Origin: Amorphophallus konjac
Taxonomy: Eukaryota > Streptophyta > Magnoliopsida > Alismatales > Araceae
Assembly (NCBI GenBank): GCA_022559845.1
Contig: CM040128.1
Span: 269,334,698-269,398,697 of the forward strand
DNA: 64,000 nt
Reading direction: 5' to 3'
The notes beneath the pieces were generated by a model, which ran no database searches, had not been told where the DNA came from, and was given only the letters and a program-made list of their open reading frames with translations. How positions within the stretch are numbered: position 1 is the first letter of the stretch; each line of letters opens with the position of its first letter. The position numbers were made by a program, and so were the translations under genes. Shown piece by piece: positions 34,256-46,811 of the stretch.

Positions 34256-34345
<90 letters not shown>

Positions 34346-34391
34346 CTTTCTGTACGACAATGTATCATTTTTGTTTAGCCTTTTCTTTGCT

Positions 34392-34422
<31 letters not shown>

Positions 34423-34469
34423 TCTTTCTGTACGACAATGTATCATTTTTGTTTAGCCTTTTCTTTGCT

Positions 34470-34509
<40 letters not shown>

Positions 34510-34555
34510 CTTTCTGTACGACAATGTATCATTTTTGTTTAGCCTTTTCTTTGCT

Positions 34556-34595
<40 letters not shown>

Positions 34596-34643
34596 CTTTC
34601 TGTACGACAATGTATCATTTTTGTTTAGCCTTTTCTTTGCTTG
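34252..34643 (+). repeat. Compound (AT)n(GT)n microsatellite with four minisatellite units
   Basis: (TA)n then (GT)n runs alternate with a 55-bp unit starting TTCTTTCTGTACGACAATGT at 34344, 34422, 34508 and 34594. Each unit ends TTTCTTTGCTTG and the first three lead into another (GT)n run. The Cys/Val open frames here are microsatellite translations. Confidence 0.95.
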
Positions 34644-36290
34644 TTTGATTCACTTTTCTTCTTAATTTTTCCTTACATAAATGTTAAACGAAAAATGTAT
34701 ATATAAAATGTAGCAAAGGTCTATATGTTCGTCGAAATGCTTTAATGGTGTGTGTTAAAATTAGACGTTCAACATTATGAAAAAAAAATACATAGAAGTC
34801 TCTTTGATCAAATGTGGGATTCAACTTTAACATGTTGTCCTTTTCAATTTTTTTTCTTTTTTTCTTTGGCATTTTCTATGTTTGAGCATATATATTATCA
34901 TAATTCTCCCGCCTCAATTTTTCTTTTGACATTTTTTCAAAGTCTAATAAGTTGAAAGAGCAATTAGAATTTTTTCTCTCTTCTCGACCCCTTTTATTAA
35001 TTTGTAAGGCTTAATCAACGGTCGTCATTATTTATAGTTCAAGTGTTTAACTGCTCATCTTAGAGATTTTTCTACCAGTTAGAAAATAAGGTGAATCAAG
35101 TATATTGGCAAAAGACCACCAGGGTTCTATTCTGTACGCCTAGCACCTGGGATTCCATTTTATGTCTTCAAGACAATCTTTTGGAACATATTCTCGCTTA
35201 TTATTATGATATTTTTAGTAAAATAAAAGTTCTACATAATTCACATGTCAGAGTTTTAAACCGACTATAAACTCACGAGTTGAAAAAGAATTGACAGCTC
35301 AACCTGAAAGTCGGATTAACTCGATCCATTTACAGCCCTAATGCCGCTCCAGTGCACGGGGGATGGTGCAATGTAGGGCCCTCTTACATATATATATATG
35401 TATCTTAGAGGAATATAAGTGATATGTCCCACTAATTAAAAATACATCAAACTTAAGTTCGGTCTTTTTCATTATCCAAATTTTAAATTAAATAGTGAAG
35501 AGAATAAATACGATAGGTAAATAATAAAAAAGTGTGCCCGAGGCACCATTTTACGTACCATGGGCTCTCCACGTGAATCGTTCTGGACCACATTGGCAGA
35601 ACGCGCTGAACCTGGAAATTTTGAGCCGTGAGGGATGGGCTTACCGGAACGTACGTACGTGCCGGAGACCCCCAGAAACGGGCTAGACCTCGCTAGACAC
35701 CGAGGGCGTCAACACGCGGATTTTGCTTCCGAATGCCCCCCGGCCGTCAACGTTTGCAGCCCAATTCTTCTTCTACAGACTTTTTTTTGACTCCGACGAC
35801 GTTGGTTTTTGTTTTTTTGGAAAAAAAACCACTCTTATCTTTCGGATTTAAATGTGGTTTTTACGGTAAGTATCGCAATTTGCAGATATTTTTTTTGGTA
35901 GTATTTTGGTCTATGAGGCGTGAGACATATATGTAAATATCATCTTTAATTTTACTCTCGTTCTAGATATACTTAATTACGATTTAAAATTTTTAAATAA
36001 TAAGTAATTAAAACTGCTGATTATTGTGTCTTGGCCGATGCATGCAGAGCGTCTGGACGTTGGAGTAGAGTTAGTTTTCTAACGATGACCAGAATATACG
36101 TGGTGATCTACTGATGCGTCAACTACGCCCGGCGCCAATCACACGTAATTAAACATCTTCAAAGATAATATATAAGAAGGAGTCATCCCAAGTCACCAAG
36201 TAGAGTGGGAGGGAATAAGGGGACAGATTGGATATGGGGGTACGTGTCCCCCAAGTGACCATCCATCGGTCTCCCACGTCTAAGGTCTTT
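34644..36290. other. Intergenic, no gene seen
   Basis: AT-rich sequence with no recognisable protein. A single hAT-like terminus (CCATTTACAGCCCTA) is at about 35325-35339 with no visible partner. The segment ends at the start of direct repeat copy B. Confidence 0.4.
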
Positions 36291-38841
36291 GAAATTAAGG
36301 ATGTTGAGATGTGACTCGTATTCTTGAAAGTGGTAAATATTCAGCAACTAGATTAGTTAATTTTAAAATAGACGAAACTCAAGTTAAACGAAGTACAAGT
36401 CACTTAGATGAAGTACATGTCACTTAGACGGAGTATCATCTAAGTCAAAGCATCGTCTAAGTCGGAAGTTGCAGCTGACTTATATAGCACATCGTCTAAG
36501 TGGAAGAATTTAGACAATATATCGTATATCGTCTAAGTCAGACGCTGAAGGTGACTTATATGGAATACCGTCTAAGTGGAAGAACTTAGGCGATACATCG
36601 TTTAATTTCACAAAACGACAAATGTAATAAAAGACTTAGATAATAACATTGTCTATGTCATAAATCTGGACAAAAAAAACTAAGGATCAGGTGGAGCCCA
36701 AGCAGAAAGTGGATGATACGTCCTAGGCAATACATGTCGCATTTCTGTATGACCAGGAGTTTGAAAAAGAGTGTCTTTATAGTTATAACCAATTATTAGA
36801 TAAGAATAAAGTTTCGTACTTAATTTTCAATAATATTTAGAGAAAATCATAGCCCGATTAATGTCCAACTCATAAGCATTGTTTCAGGCGTGGCCGCGCG
36901 ATGGTTTTAGCAACTACTAGTAGTCTTCCGGAGCGGTTGACCGATAGCGTTTGCCCTAACTAGCATTCCTTCGGGTGCGGCCAAGCGACGACTTTACTCT
37001 ATCTCCATCTAAACTCAAGTGTAGCCGATTAATGTCCTTAGCCCTACTAACATTCTTTTAGGTGCAGCCAAAGCGATGGCCTTCGCCCCAATCAGTGCTC
37101 TCGGCCACTAAGCCATAGGCACAGTCGATCAACGGCTTTAGCCCTTTCCATCAGTCAGTTCATAATTATAGGCATGACCGAGCGACAGCCTTAGCCCCAT
37201 CGCTGTTCTGTACATCACTCTGGGCACGATCGAGTGACGGCCTCGAAAATCATAGTAGTTGTCATCCACTAACGAGCTACCCCAGATGCGAGTCACCTGT
37301 CACGCATCGCATCGAATGTTGGGGGCAAGTGACGTGGGCTCTTCATAAGGCCCACCAAACTTAGATACATGGCACCTTCTGCCACTTTGAGCTCCTCCCA
37401 CCTAACGAATTTCAACCACATTAATAACAAGGGTTAGTTGCCGCCTATGCAGTCGCCTACCCTTATACGCCCCAACTGGCAGTTTGCGTTAGGGTGTGGA
37501 TGGCACAATACGATCTCCAAGCACGCTCGGCTTTGCAGTATGATTGCCAGTAATGGCAAACACACGCTTGCGATTTCCCCCCTACATAGCCTTAGGTGTG
37601 GCCAATTGTTAGCCTCACCCTCGGTCATCAGTCTCTACATAACCTTGGTGCGACCACTTACAAGCCTCAACCTTTATAATTACATGATTCAACACTTATT
37701 GGTCTACCCGATTGACGGCCTCAGCCCTGGATATATCTTCATATATTTACTCTTGGTCGAACGACAGCCTTAGCCGCAAGAACCTTCCCGTTTATAATGT
37801 TAGGCTTAGCTAGCTAATGGCCTTGGAAGATACTGTGACCCCCAAATACAACATTCGACACACAATAGACTCGCATTCCTTGGAAGACACACCAGTCATG
37901 ACTCACTAATGTGCCGCTCGCGCTGCATGCTAGTTGGCACACCTTGTACCGAGGGCTGAGGGGTAAATGCACTTCTCGTCGCTTTCCCAATTTAAGTCCA
38001 GCACTTCTCGCCGCTTTCCCAATTTAAGTCCAAATCCGACTTGATAGCGGGTGTGAGATCCACGTGGCACCAAATCCGACGTAATCCTCCCTTTATTATC
38101 ATCCCAGATCCCGCTCTAGATTTTACTCACCTCTGTAACTATTTCGGACTTTGAGTTTTCATAACTACGTCCGAGTCAGCTCAGGACATGCCTTGTAGTT
38201 CACCCACGATCATGACTAGGGCAAAACTCTCGAAATCACATGTCCCTGAACTCTAGAGCCTATAAAAAGTGTAGTACATCAACATCACAGGGTATACATG
38301 AATTGCTCCCTCTACTCCATTGTTTCTCTTCTTCTCTGCCCGTTATTGATTTAAGCATCAAACGGTTCTCCTGGCACAACTCACCCCCCGCTAGAGAACT
38401 TCTCTTCGCAAGGGAACGCTCAACTTTGGTATCCAGCATCGCCAACGAAGTAACTTCTTCTTCGCAAGGGAACGCTCAGGCTCGACATCTGGCAAAGCCA
38501 ATGAAGATCCTTTTTGTCAACATGTTCATGATCGGAGGAGACTCTGCACTGACACTCAACTCAATGTTTGGCTCCTCTACTAGAAACTCCACTCACGGCT
38601 TTCCAAGCTCACTTGTTAAGTCTCCACTCACGAATTATAAATGTTACACGTCACTTATTATTTACATGTCATGGTGTGTAATTGGGGTGTAACCATCTTG
38701 CAAATCCTTTTACTACTAGTTCACATAGATGAGACTTAGAGGACATAAAAAATCTCTAAAAAAGAGGTGTAAGACTCATCCTTTTTTTTATTAGAAACTT
38801 TATTATCCCTAAGTTCTATCATCATTTATGAAATGATAATA
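36291..38841. repeat. Long direct repeat, copy B (2.55 kb)
   Basis: Partner of 23243-25579, same orientation, 10.7 kb away. It keeps the same ATCGTCTAAGTC block, the short 'GGCCTTAGCC' units and the 3' part with GGGAACGCTCA. It has some insertions, including a duplicated CACTTCTCG..TTTCCCAATTTAAGTC segment near 37970-38020. Confidence 0.8.
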
Positions 38842-39900
38842 GATAAATTCAGAAGATGGCTAAACATAAATTATAAATCATGATACGCAGTAAATATTTC
38901 TCTATTTTGTACCCAATGAGTGCTCAATTGGTGAAGGCCCTCGACGTGCACCCATAACTCACGTTCAAATCTCGCAATGTTTTAACCAAATCAAAGCCGC
39001 CTTGGACTTTCTTTTTTGAAAATTTCAGAAATTACGTCTTAAATTTTAAGGTGTCTTGTTATATACTCTTTGAATCTTGGTATTTATTTGTTTTAGTCTT
39101 CGCAATCCCAACTCATTCGATGATCTTCTCACAAAATTAAGAATAATTGATGCAGTCAAGATTTTCAAAAGAGGAGGCAGTGAGGGGCTTACAAAATGCG
39201 CATGTAACTACGAAAAATTGACGAGACATTGGGATATTTGAAAACAGTTTTAAGAGGACCAAGATTCTAACGATCAGAACTCTCAAAATCTCTCTCTAAC
39301 ATCTGTTCTAAACGTTATCTGATATGGACACGTTACTCCAGATCCATAAACTGAGTTAGATTAGTTCAAAGTCTATAGTTTATCAATAAACTATTATAAT
39401 AGTATAATTAAAATATAAGATAATTTAATAATATATAATATAAGAGTAATGTTAATGTGCCACACTATGCATCATCTTTCTTTCTTTTTACATACATCCA
39501 TTTCTCACCTAACAATTTGATTTCAAAAATCAGATGGCAGTAAAAAAAAGAACTCAAATTTACGACAAGTCCAGTCTTCTTCACTTGATGATACCATTAG
39601 TACACTCTTTCGGATTCATGTTGCATGGTGACATAGGGCATATATAGTAATACAAAAATATATATATAAAGACAGGGTAGAATATATATACGTACAAGAT
39701 CATGAAGGTGCATATGCAATCATCCCTTTTAAAATTTTCATTCCTAAAACTTATTAAATTATAAATTTTTATTTGAGATCACCGATTTTAAAACTCCCAA
39801 TTTTCCCATAGTTTTTAATTGAAAATAAAAATATGAATAAAAATATCTATAGGTTAATTGATTTTAAAATCCAAATATCAAAACACTGCATACATATAAG
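38842..39900. other. Intergenic, no gene seen
   Basis: AT-rich sequence without recognisable coding, RNA or transposon features. Confidence 0.4.
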
Positions 39901-39904
39901 GGTT

Positions 39905-40270
39905 TTTTGCATATATACCCCCGTCAAGTTCAATTTTATCAAATATACCTCTCATCTGACCATATTATCGTGAATATCATCGAAATATGAATAATGTAAT
40001 GATTATGTCCTCGTCGTAATTTTCGTGTATTTAATCTGAGTTAAGTGTGAGTTAAAGAATAAGATTTTTGTATATATATTCCCGTAAAGTTTGATTTTAT
40101 CAAATATATCTTAGATCTAACGACGGTAGATGACATAGTTTACGGAATATTCTCTTCCGTCGACGGCAGTAAATTAAAGGGGTATAACCGTAATATTTCT
40201 GTCTAAATGAAGGATATTCGTAATAATATACTAAGACGAGGGATATATTTGATAAAATTAAAATTTATGA

Positions 40271-40290
<20 letters not shown>
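39905..40290. mobile_element. Fold-back repeat (possible MITE)
   Basis: ATTTTATCAAATATA at 39933-39947 is exactly inverted at 40244-40258, and a further direct copy is at 40094-40108. The surrounding ATATATACCC / ATATATTCCC is also shared. Ends and TSD were not defined. An (AT)n run follows at about 40272-40312. Confidence 0.5.
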
Positions 40291-40314
<24 letters not shown>

Positions 40315-40410
40315 CACGTATTCCTTTCAATATATGTATTCTTAATTTATGAGTGATTGTATTCCCTCCTAATAAGATTATCATAGAATACGATGATATA
40401 GTTCACTTAA

Positions 40411-40620
40411 AAATATAAAATTTATATAGTATGAGAAATAAGATTTAATTTTAAAAAATTCCTGCTGAGTTGGGTCCGGTCTTACGTGGTTTGAACTTGG
40501 CCCATATATCAAAATAAATATAAAATTTATATAGTACGAGAAATAAGATTTAATTTTAAAAAATTCCGGCTGAGTTGGGTCCGGTCTTACGTGGTTTGAA
40601 CTTGGCCCATATATTAAAAT
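40411..40620. repeat. 105-bp tandem duplication
   Basis: Two nearly identical units, 40411-40515 and 40516-40620, containing GCTGAGTTGGGTCCGGTCTT and ending CTTGGCCCATATAT. Followed by GTGCAC repeats and a (CT)n run (about 40652-40676). Confidence 0.9.
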
Positions 40621-40887
40621 ATATGCGTGCACGTGCACGTGCACATAAAAGTCTCTCTCTCTCTCTCTCTCTCTCTGATTTTGATCAGTTGAAACGGTGA
40701 CATTGGCTGGAAGAGAGTGCACTATTCTAGTGAAGGGTACTTACACAATGGCATATCCATGGGTATTCTCTCTTAGAAGTGTAGAGTGCGAGAGACTTGA
40801 GTTCAAGTTTAATATACGTCCTCCAATTACTCGCGTGTATCTTTTTTCTTTTAAGACTAATAAATCTTGGGTCCACGTCACTTAGGT

Positions 40888-41083
40888 CACTTTGATAACA
40901 AGTTATGAACAGTTATCTAAGGTAAGTCCGGGTGAGTTATTTCTTAGATTTTTTTTTAAATTTGATAATTTACTCTTATCTTAGAAATAATTCATTCCAT
41001 GTGAAATGGTAGAACGAGTTATTCATAGAATAAGGATCTTACCTCTAACCGACTCCAGATAACTTAATCTTGTTATCAAACTC
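40888..41083. mobile_element. Small fold-back element (MITE-like)
   Basis: TTTGATAACAAG at 40891-40902 pairs perfectly with CTTGTTATCAAA at 41069-41080; further inner pairing (GTTATCTAAGGTAAG with CTTACCT..AGATAAC) gives a long imperfect hairpin. No coding capacity. TSD not resolved. Confidence 0.55.
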
Positions 41084-41869
41084 GGTTAAGGACGAGTAGA
41101 CAGAATAACTCATCCTATTCACCTCTTATTCTATTATCGAAGTCGCCGTTAAAATTAAATGTGAGCTAAATAAACTCTCCGAGAGTTAAACTTAAACCTC
41201 CCTAGTTATCATGAGATCGAATTCTCCCACTCGGTATCCTTTGTCCGTGGATATTTTAGTACAAGAAGGGTGTGCGTGTAGCATGATATATCTGGACTGA
41301 CATGAGCTATTAGCCATAACTTTAATTAGAGAACAATAAAAAATGTGGAATGATTTGGCGATGTTTTCTAATCTTATTTTGTCGCAAACATGTATACACA
41401 AAGGCCTCTTTATTTTGAGCAGACGAATTAATAGCTCGGTGTATATGTAGTGTCACATTATTTAGTAATCAGGTCACTGCTCAATGTAACGAGGCAGACT
41501 CACATCGGTCTTCTGTATGCCATTGGAATTGAAGAACCAAAACTAGTTAAACTTTTTTTTTTTTAAATCTAGTTTGATTTCACTTTGATTTAGTTAGATT
41601 TATACATATCACTAAATTTACATATAACAATGTCATATTTCTATTTTTGTTAAATTTTTATATAAAATATAATAAAATGTAATTATACGAAGGATACATA
41701 AACTTAAATTTGTCCACGAATTTAAATTTTTTAAAGTCTAACGTCTTGAAACATTTGATTTTGATATCATCGAGTCCATATTTGATCTCTAAGACATCTC
41801 ATATTTCACTAGCACTTTTAAAGTTTTAATATAAGTTATATATATTTTTTACTAAGGTAATACTTACGC

Positions 41870-42960
41870 AGATCCGAAGATCAGTTAGGCGTTTTATTAA
41901 TATGATAAAAGGAAACACAACAAACAACAAGAGCCAAAAATAGACACCCTACGCAGAGGGGCCGTGGAGATAAAAGCAAGGCTATGGAGAAAAGAAAGTA
42001 CAAACACAACTGAAAAAGGAACAGAGGCCCAAGAAGAGGCGGGCAACAAGCCAACGGAGTGAAGAACCAGCTAAAACTCGCAATAGTGGTTGGGCCTGCG
42101 ACGATTCCTACGATTGCTTCGGCGGGCGGGCTTGAAGTCAAGGTCACCGAACTCCACTTCCGTCTCATCAACCGAACCATCAAACACCTCGAGGTCAGCT
42201 TGGCTGGGAGCAACATCTGGACTGGGCGGCAGAGAGGACATGTAGCCCTGCACGTCAACCGGACCTTCAGAGACAGTCACACATGATGCATCAGCAGAGA
42301 GTGACTTAGAAGGGTCAACAACATCAGGTGGAGGAGGAGCCTCTGCACAGGGGGCCGCTGGCAAAGCCAAGATGACGGGTAGGGGCTTCAGAGGCGGGAC
42401 ATCGTGGGATGACAAAGCCGACAGAGATGTTGGCACGGGTCAGCATTGACGCATAGCCGAGCAGTAGGAGGATATGAAGACTGGGGGAGCGTGGGGAGAG
42501 CATTAGCTAGACAGGCCAAATGCTTGGCTTCCTCACATATGACAGAAGCAGGCTGACGATTGACATCATGAGAGGTGGCGGGGCGTGGACCAAGTGGCAC
42601 ACCAGGGAGTGTCTCAATCAGTGCCCCAAGCTCACCAGAAGAGGAGTAGCCAGGCTCGTCAGCCTGGCACTCCACACGCGCAGGGACAAATAACTTCTTA
42701 CCGGTTGGGGCTGCCACCAAGTCTGCACACGGACCAATTGTAAATGGAGTAGATGGATGTACAGGAACCATGCTGGTCCCAAAGGTCCAAGCCGTGGCAG
42801 GAAGGGCCACGGCATTTCCATCAACGCACGTTGCAAAGAGAACCTTGCCGGCGGGGGCCACCACCAAGGCATTTCTATGAGTTGCTGCACATTGCATAAA
42901 ATCGGAGTCGCCAGGGGCAACAGAGTCCACGCGTGGAGGGAACATGGGCGCCGTATAGGC
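41870..42960 (-). pseudogene. Retroelement-derived coding remnant (LINE ORF1-like C-terminus plus 3' tail)
   Basis: A minus-strand Pro/Ala-rich frame (42945-42388) is followed in another frame (42436-42071) by an acidic stretch and a basic end (KPARRSNRRNRRR). A T/C-rich 3' tail with AATAAAACGCC near 41895 comes next. This layout resembles the end of a plant non-LTR retrotransposon protein plus its 3' untranslated region. The frame break at about 42400 suggests decay. The family is not certain, and no RT or zinc knuckle is visible. Confidence 0.4.
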
Positions 42961-42999
42961 ACAATCGCCTATACGGCTCCTAATATCCGGTGAAGTCGG

Positions 43000-43260
43000 A
43001 TAAGACTCCTAATATCCGGTGAAAGCAATGGTAGTTTATTTCTTCGGGTGTTATGGTGAAAGTGGATCGATGACTCGGGTTCGACTTAGGGACAAGATGC
43101 ACAAGTTTGAACTCGTTGGGTGATATTTTGGGATGAACCCGACCCATGACTGTGGTGGTACTCTTGCTAATGACCGAGATAAGTACGAGAGTGGTTAACC
43201 AAAAACGCATTTGATTTTGCCACCTTCTAAAATTTTCCTCATCAAAATTTTCCTATTTGG
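43000..43260. other. Short non-coding spacer
   Basis: Nothing recognised. Confidence 0.4.
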
Positions 43261-43266
43261 CACTAA

Positions 43267-44812
43267 GGGTCTCTTTGGTTATTAGATTGGCCGTTGAGAG
43301 AAATATGGAGTACTAGAATTTGTAAATGAAATGTTTTGGGTGTTTGTCAACACACTTGAATATAAAGAATCGGCAAATAATCTCTTTGATTTTGAATTAT
43401 CACAAAGTAAATAATAAAGGCACGGCTTAATGAAAGTAGAAAATAATACTATTTTTTCTCAAGTAAGAATTTTTAGTTTTTTTTTTCAGCAATCAAGATT
43501 AATTAGTTTATGTAAACTAATCAAAAGTAACAACTTGTAAAATTTTATTTTTAGAAAACAAAAATAATTTTTAGAATTTAATTTTTTGAAAACAGAAATA
43601 ATATATTTACACAGAAATAATTTTAAGTTTTTCAGATTTTTTTGAAAACAGAAATAGTTTATTTAAACAGTAACGCAAATTTTCTGAAAAAATAGAAATG
43701 CTTTGTTTTTCTGTAAACAGAGGCAATTTTTTGAAATTTATTTTTTGTAAACAGAAAGTATTTTCGTAATTGTATTTTCTAGAAAATAAAAATATCTATT
43801 TTCTGTAAATAGAAATTACAGAAACTGTTTTCTGAAAAATAGAATTGTATTTTCAGAATTATATATATCTATACTTTATTATCTGAAACTAGCTATAATT
43901 AAACATAAATACTTTTAAAAATATTAATTTTAGAAATATAATTTAAATAATAGAAAAACATTTTTATGATAATTTATTTTCTAAAAGTAGAAATAGAAAT
44001 TTAAACAGAAGTATATCTATTATAGTTGGTTTTTTTTTAAGTTTTCTGAGAACATAAATCACTATAGGAATATTTTTATTTTCTAAAGAAGAAAAATAAC
44101 TATTTAAACATAAACAATTTTCTGACTTTTAAATATAGATGAAAAATGTGTCAGGATGTTTAGGCATTAATTAGGAATGGTGTCTTCGCCCTTAGGCGCT
44201 AATCACCTTTGAATATGTCGTGCAACACAGACGTGTTTTTGAACCACCGACAGATCTTTGAATATCGAGCAGTCGGTCACATTTTTGCCGAGAACGCGTT
44301 GACTGATGGAGACGCATATCAACGGGTTTAAAACGCGCCGTCCCATGTGGGGGCATTTCTATTGAAACGCGTCGACTTACGACGACGAGTTTAATTTTTT
44401 TCTTATTTAAGGAATGTATTTGAAATGCGTCGACACAGAAAGATGGGTTTTAGTTAGAAAAATAAGTGCAAGGATTTTCAACTAGTATTGGTGTTTACAA
44501 TTGATTGCAAGTAGTTACATACATCAATTTTTTAATAATCTCAATTTTCTCTTATAATATAAAATTCCATGTTGCATTAGTTGATGCGTGGCCCACAAGA
44601 AAAACTGTTTGGACCATCAGAATGAAAATGGCTACATGTTGGACAAAAGGGTATCTCTGATATCTGGGTAGGGTAACCCATTTGACTCGAATAAGCTATC
44701 CAACCCAACCCCGGGTAACATATTTGTGTGTCGGAGATGGGCACGGGGCCCACACGCTCTCTTTCGTCGGATAAGTTACCCGGGATATCCTATTCGATTA
44801 TCAAAGAGGCGC
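43267..44812. mobile_element. Possible Tourist/Harbinger-type non-autonomous element
   Basis: The left end GGGTCTCTTTGGTTAT and the inverted right end GCGCCTCTTTGATAAT agree at 12 of 16 positions, with TAA and TTA as the outside triplets. The right end also resembles the presumed Harbinger terminus at 23239. The interior has AT-rich TTTTCTG/AAACAGAAA repeats (43490-44140) and no gene. Unequal TSDs keep this tentative. Confidence 0.35.
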
Positions 44813-45480
44813 TTAAAGAAAATAGGACAGGTTCGAATACCTTCGTTGACAACTCAAGTGAGGCAATCATGACACTCTAATTTTATCCTGTTCAAGAATA
44901 AGAGATTTGTCAAGTATATAATAAACATCTTCATGATGTGGGCCTATCATGGATCGCCACATTTATTCGACATCTTAATTTGGAGAGATGAAGGTTGAAA
45001 ACAACATGTACTAATAAATTATACAATTCAATTCAAAGGACACACTTCAATTCAAAGGAAACAGAAGGCATCAATCTTTTTGGCCCCGAGGTTAACTCTG
45101 GATGTACGTACGCATTAAAGACAACAACCCACTTGATCAAAGGCCCTTTGAATATTATAATAAGGAGAGATAAGTACAAATACAACCTCAATAATAGGTT
45201 GCATGTTCAACTCTAGACTCTCATATTCTTGGTATTGTCACGTGTATCTCCATATTAAGGGATGTTGTTTCGGTCGAGGTTTGTCGACTCATTGGATCAT
45301 ATCGACTCGCGTTCGACTTGATACGATACGAGTCGGCCTGACTCATACTAGGTTGCCCAACTTCTTCTTTCTTCTTTGATGATTTGGGCCAATTGGTACT
45401 GACTTGGCTGACTTTGACCTACTCCGGATTTTCGTGACATGATTTGATGACTCGTATCATACCGATGACAAGTTATATAT
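44813..45480. other. Intergenic, no gene seen
   Basis: No coding potential recognised; a cluster of GACTCG/GAGTCG motifs lies at 45290-45360. Confidence 0.4.
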
Positions 45481-45484
45481 ATAT

Positions 45485-45655
45485 ATATATTATTTATTAT
45501 GAAAGTGTTTTGATATAAAAAAATACACGAGTATAGAGTAAAATTTGGAGAGTAAAAAAAGAATCACATGTACATGTCATAACTTCACAGAACTTCAGTC
45601 CTCACGTTCGACGCTATCCCCACAAAGCATTCCTCCATTTCTCACCAGTATCCCC
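45485..45655 (+). repeat. Upstream copy of the NHL gene 5' region
   Basis: Aligns with about 46460-46625 just upstream of the NDR1/HIN1-like gene. Shared landmarks include CGCTATCCCCAC(A/G)AAG(C/G)ATTCCTCC and TTCTC(A/G)CCA. The upstream copy has lost the downstream TATA box and gene. Confidence 0.7.
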
Positions 45656-45723
45656 TCTATAATTTCAGTTATATCTTTCGTACTCTAACATGGTAAAAAT
45701 TAGCAGAATATTTCAGTGAAGAT

Positions 45724-46271
45724 TAAGACTGTCAATGGACCGGGTCCGGGTCGGGTTTAGGTCGGCCCGGCTCGGGCCTGACTTATTCATATTAAAGCCT
45801 AAGTCCGGCCCGGGCCCACCCTATGTCGGGCCGGGTCGGGCTCAATATTATTTAAAAAGTTCAAAACCCGACTAAAGCTCGGTCAGGCCCGATAATTTTA
45901 AATAAAAAAATAAAAAAAATAAAAAATAATATATTTAATAATATAAAATTTATAATCTCATTAAATTAATTAAAATTTTACTATTAATTACATAATTTAT
46001 GTAAAAAGAGAGTTTAAAATTTTCTAATTAAATAAATTAACATAATTTTAACTAAATAGTTTTAAAAATTTAAAGTAAGAATACAAAAAGAGAACGGGCC
46101 GGGTCGGCCCGCGGGCTGAATTCAAAACCCGAGCCCGGCCCGCGGGCCAAGTCGGGCCGAGCTTTTAGGCCCGATTAAAAATTCACGGGCCGAAAAAGAG
46201 CTTGCGACTCGGCCTGAAATCGACCCAAGTCCGCGGACCTGTCGGGTCGGCCAGGACCATTGACAGCCCTA
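45724..46271. mobile_element. hAT-type MITE, 548 bp
   Basis: Terminal inverted repeats TAAGACTGTCAATGG and CCATTGACAGCCCTA, flanked by the 8-bp target duplication GTGAAGAT (45716-45723, 46272-46279). Subterminal regions are packed with CGGGTCGGGCC-type motifs around an AT-rich core. No coding capacity. It splits the duplicated upstream region of the NHL gene. Confidence 0.9.
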
Positions 46272-46731
46272 GTGAAGATGTACAATATAATGTTTGGACT
46301 TTGGAGAGAGATATATAAGATAATATAAAAGGTTATAAGACTTTATATATACATCATGTGAGAAGATTAAATAAGAGCATATTAATATTTTTTTCATCTT
46401 AATCTATCTAAAATTAAATTAAACAAATAGTGGGTGATGAGAAGGGAATATATGATAAAATATTATTTACTATGAAAATATTTTTTATAATATAAAAACA
46501 TAAAAATATAGAGTCAAATATGCCAAGAAGATAAAAGAGCCACATTTACCGTTATAACTTCGCTAGTCCTCACCTTCAACGCTATCCCCACGAAGGATTC
46601 CTCCGTTTCTCGCCATCTCCACTGGCCGCCCTTGGCTTCTCACTCCCCACCAACACCCACTGTCGCCCAGACCCCTCTTCCTCCACTGCACCATCGCCAT
46701 CACCACACACCACGCACCTACCTTTTCTACA

Positions 46732-46737
46732 TATAAA
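46732..46737 (+). promoter_or_regulatory. TATA box of the NHL gene
   Basis: TATAAA in CTACATATAAACCC lies 75 bp before the ATG at 46812; a CCACCACCACC tract typical of a plant 5' leader follows. Confidence 0.65.
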
Positions 46738-46811
46738 CCCACCACCACCACCACCACCACGACGCACAGAGTCCAGGGGGAAGGGGCTACGTACCCAGGT
46801 GCCCTGCAAAG

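Noticed and set aside
34281..34628. Cys/Val-rich open frame
   Set aside because: Direct translation of (GT)n microsatellite.
35325..35339. Single hAT-like terminus CCATTTACAGCCCTA
   Set aside because: No inverted partner or target duplication seen, so an element cannot be defined.
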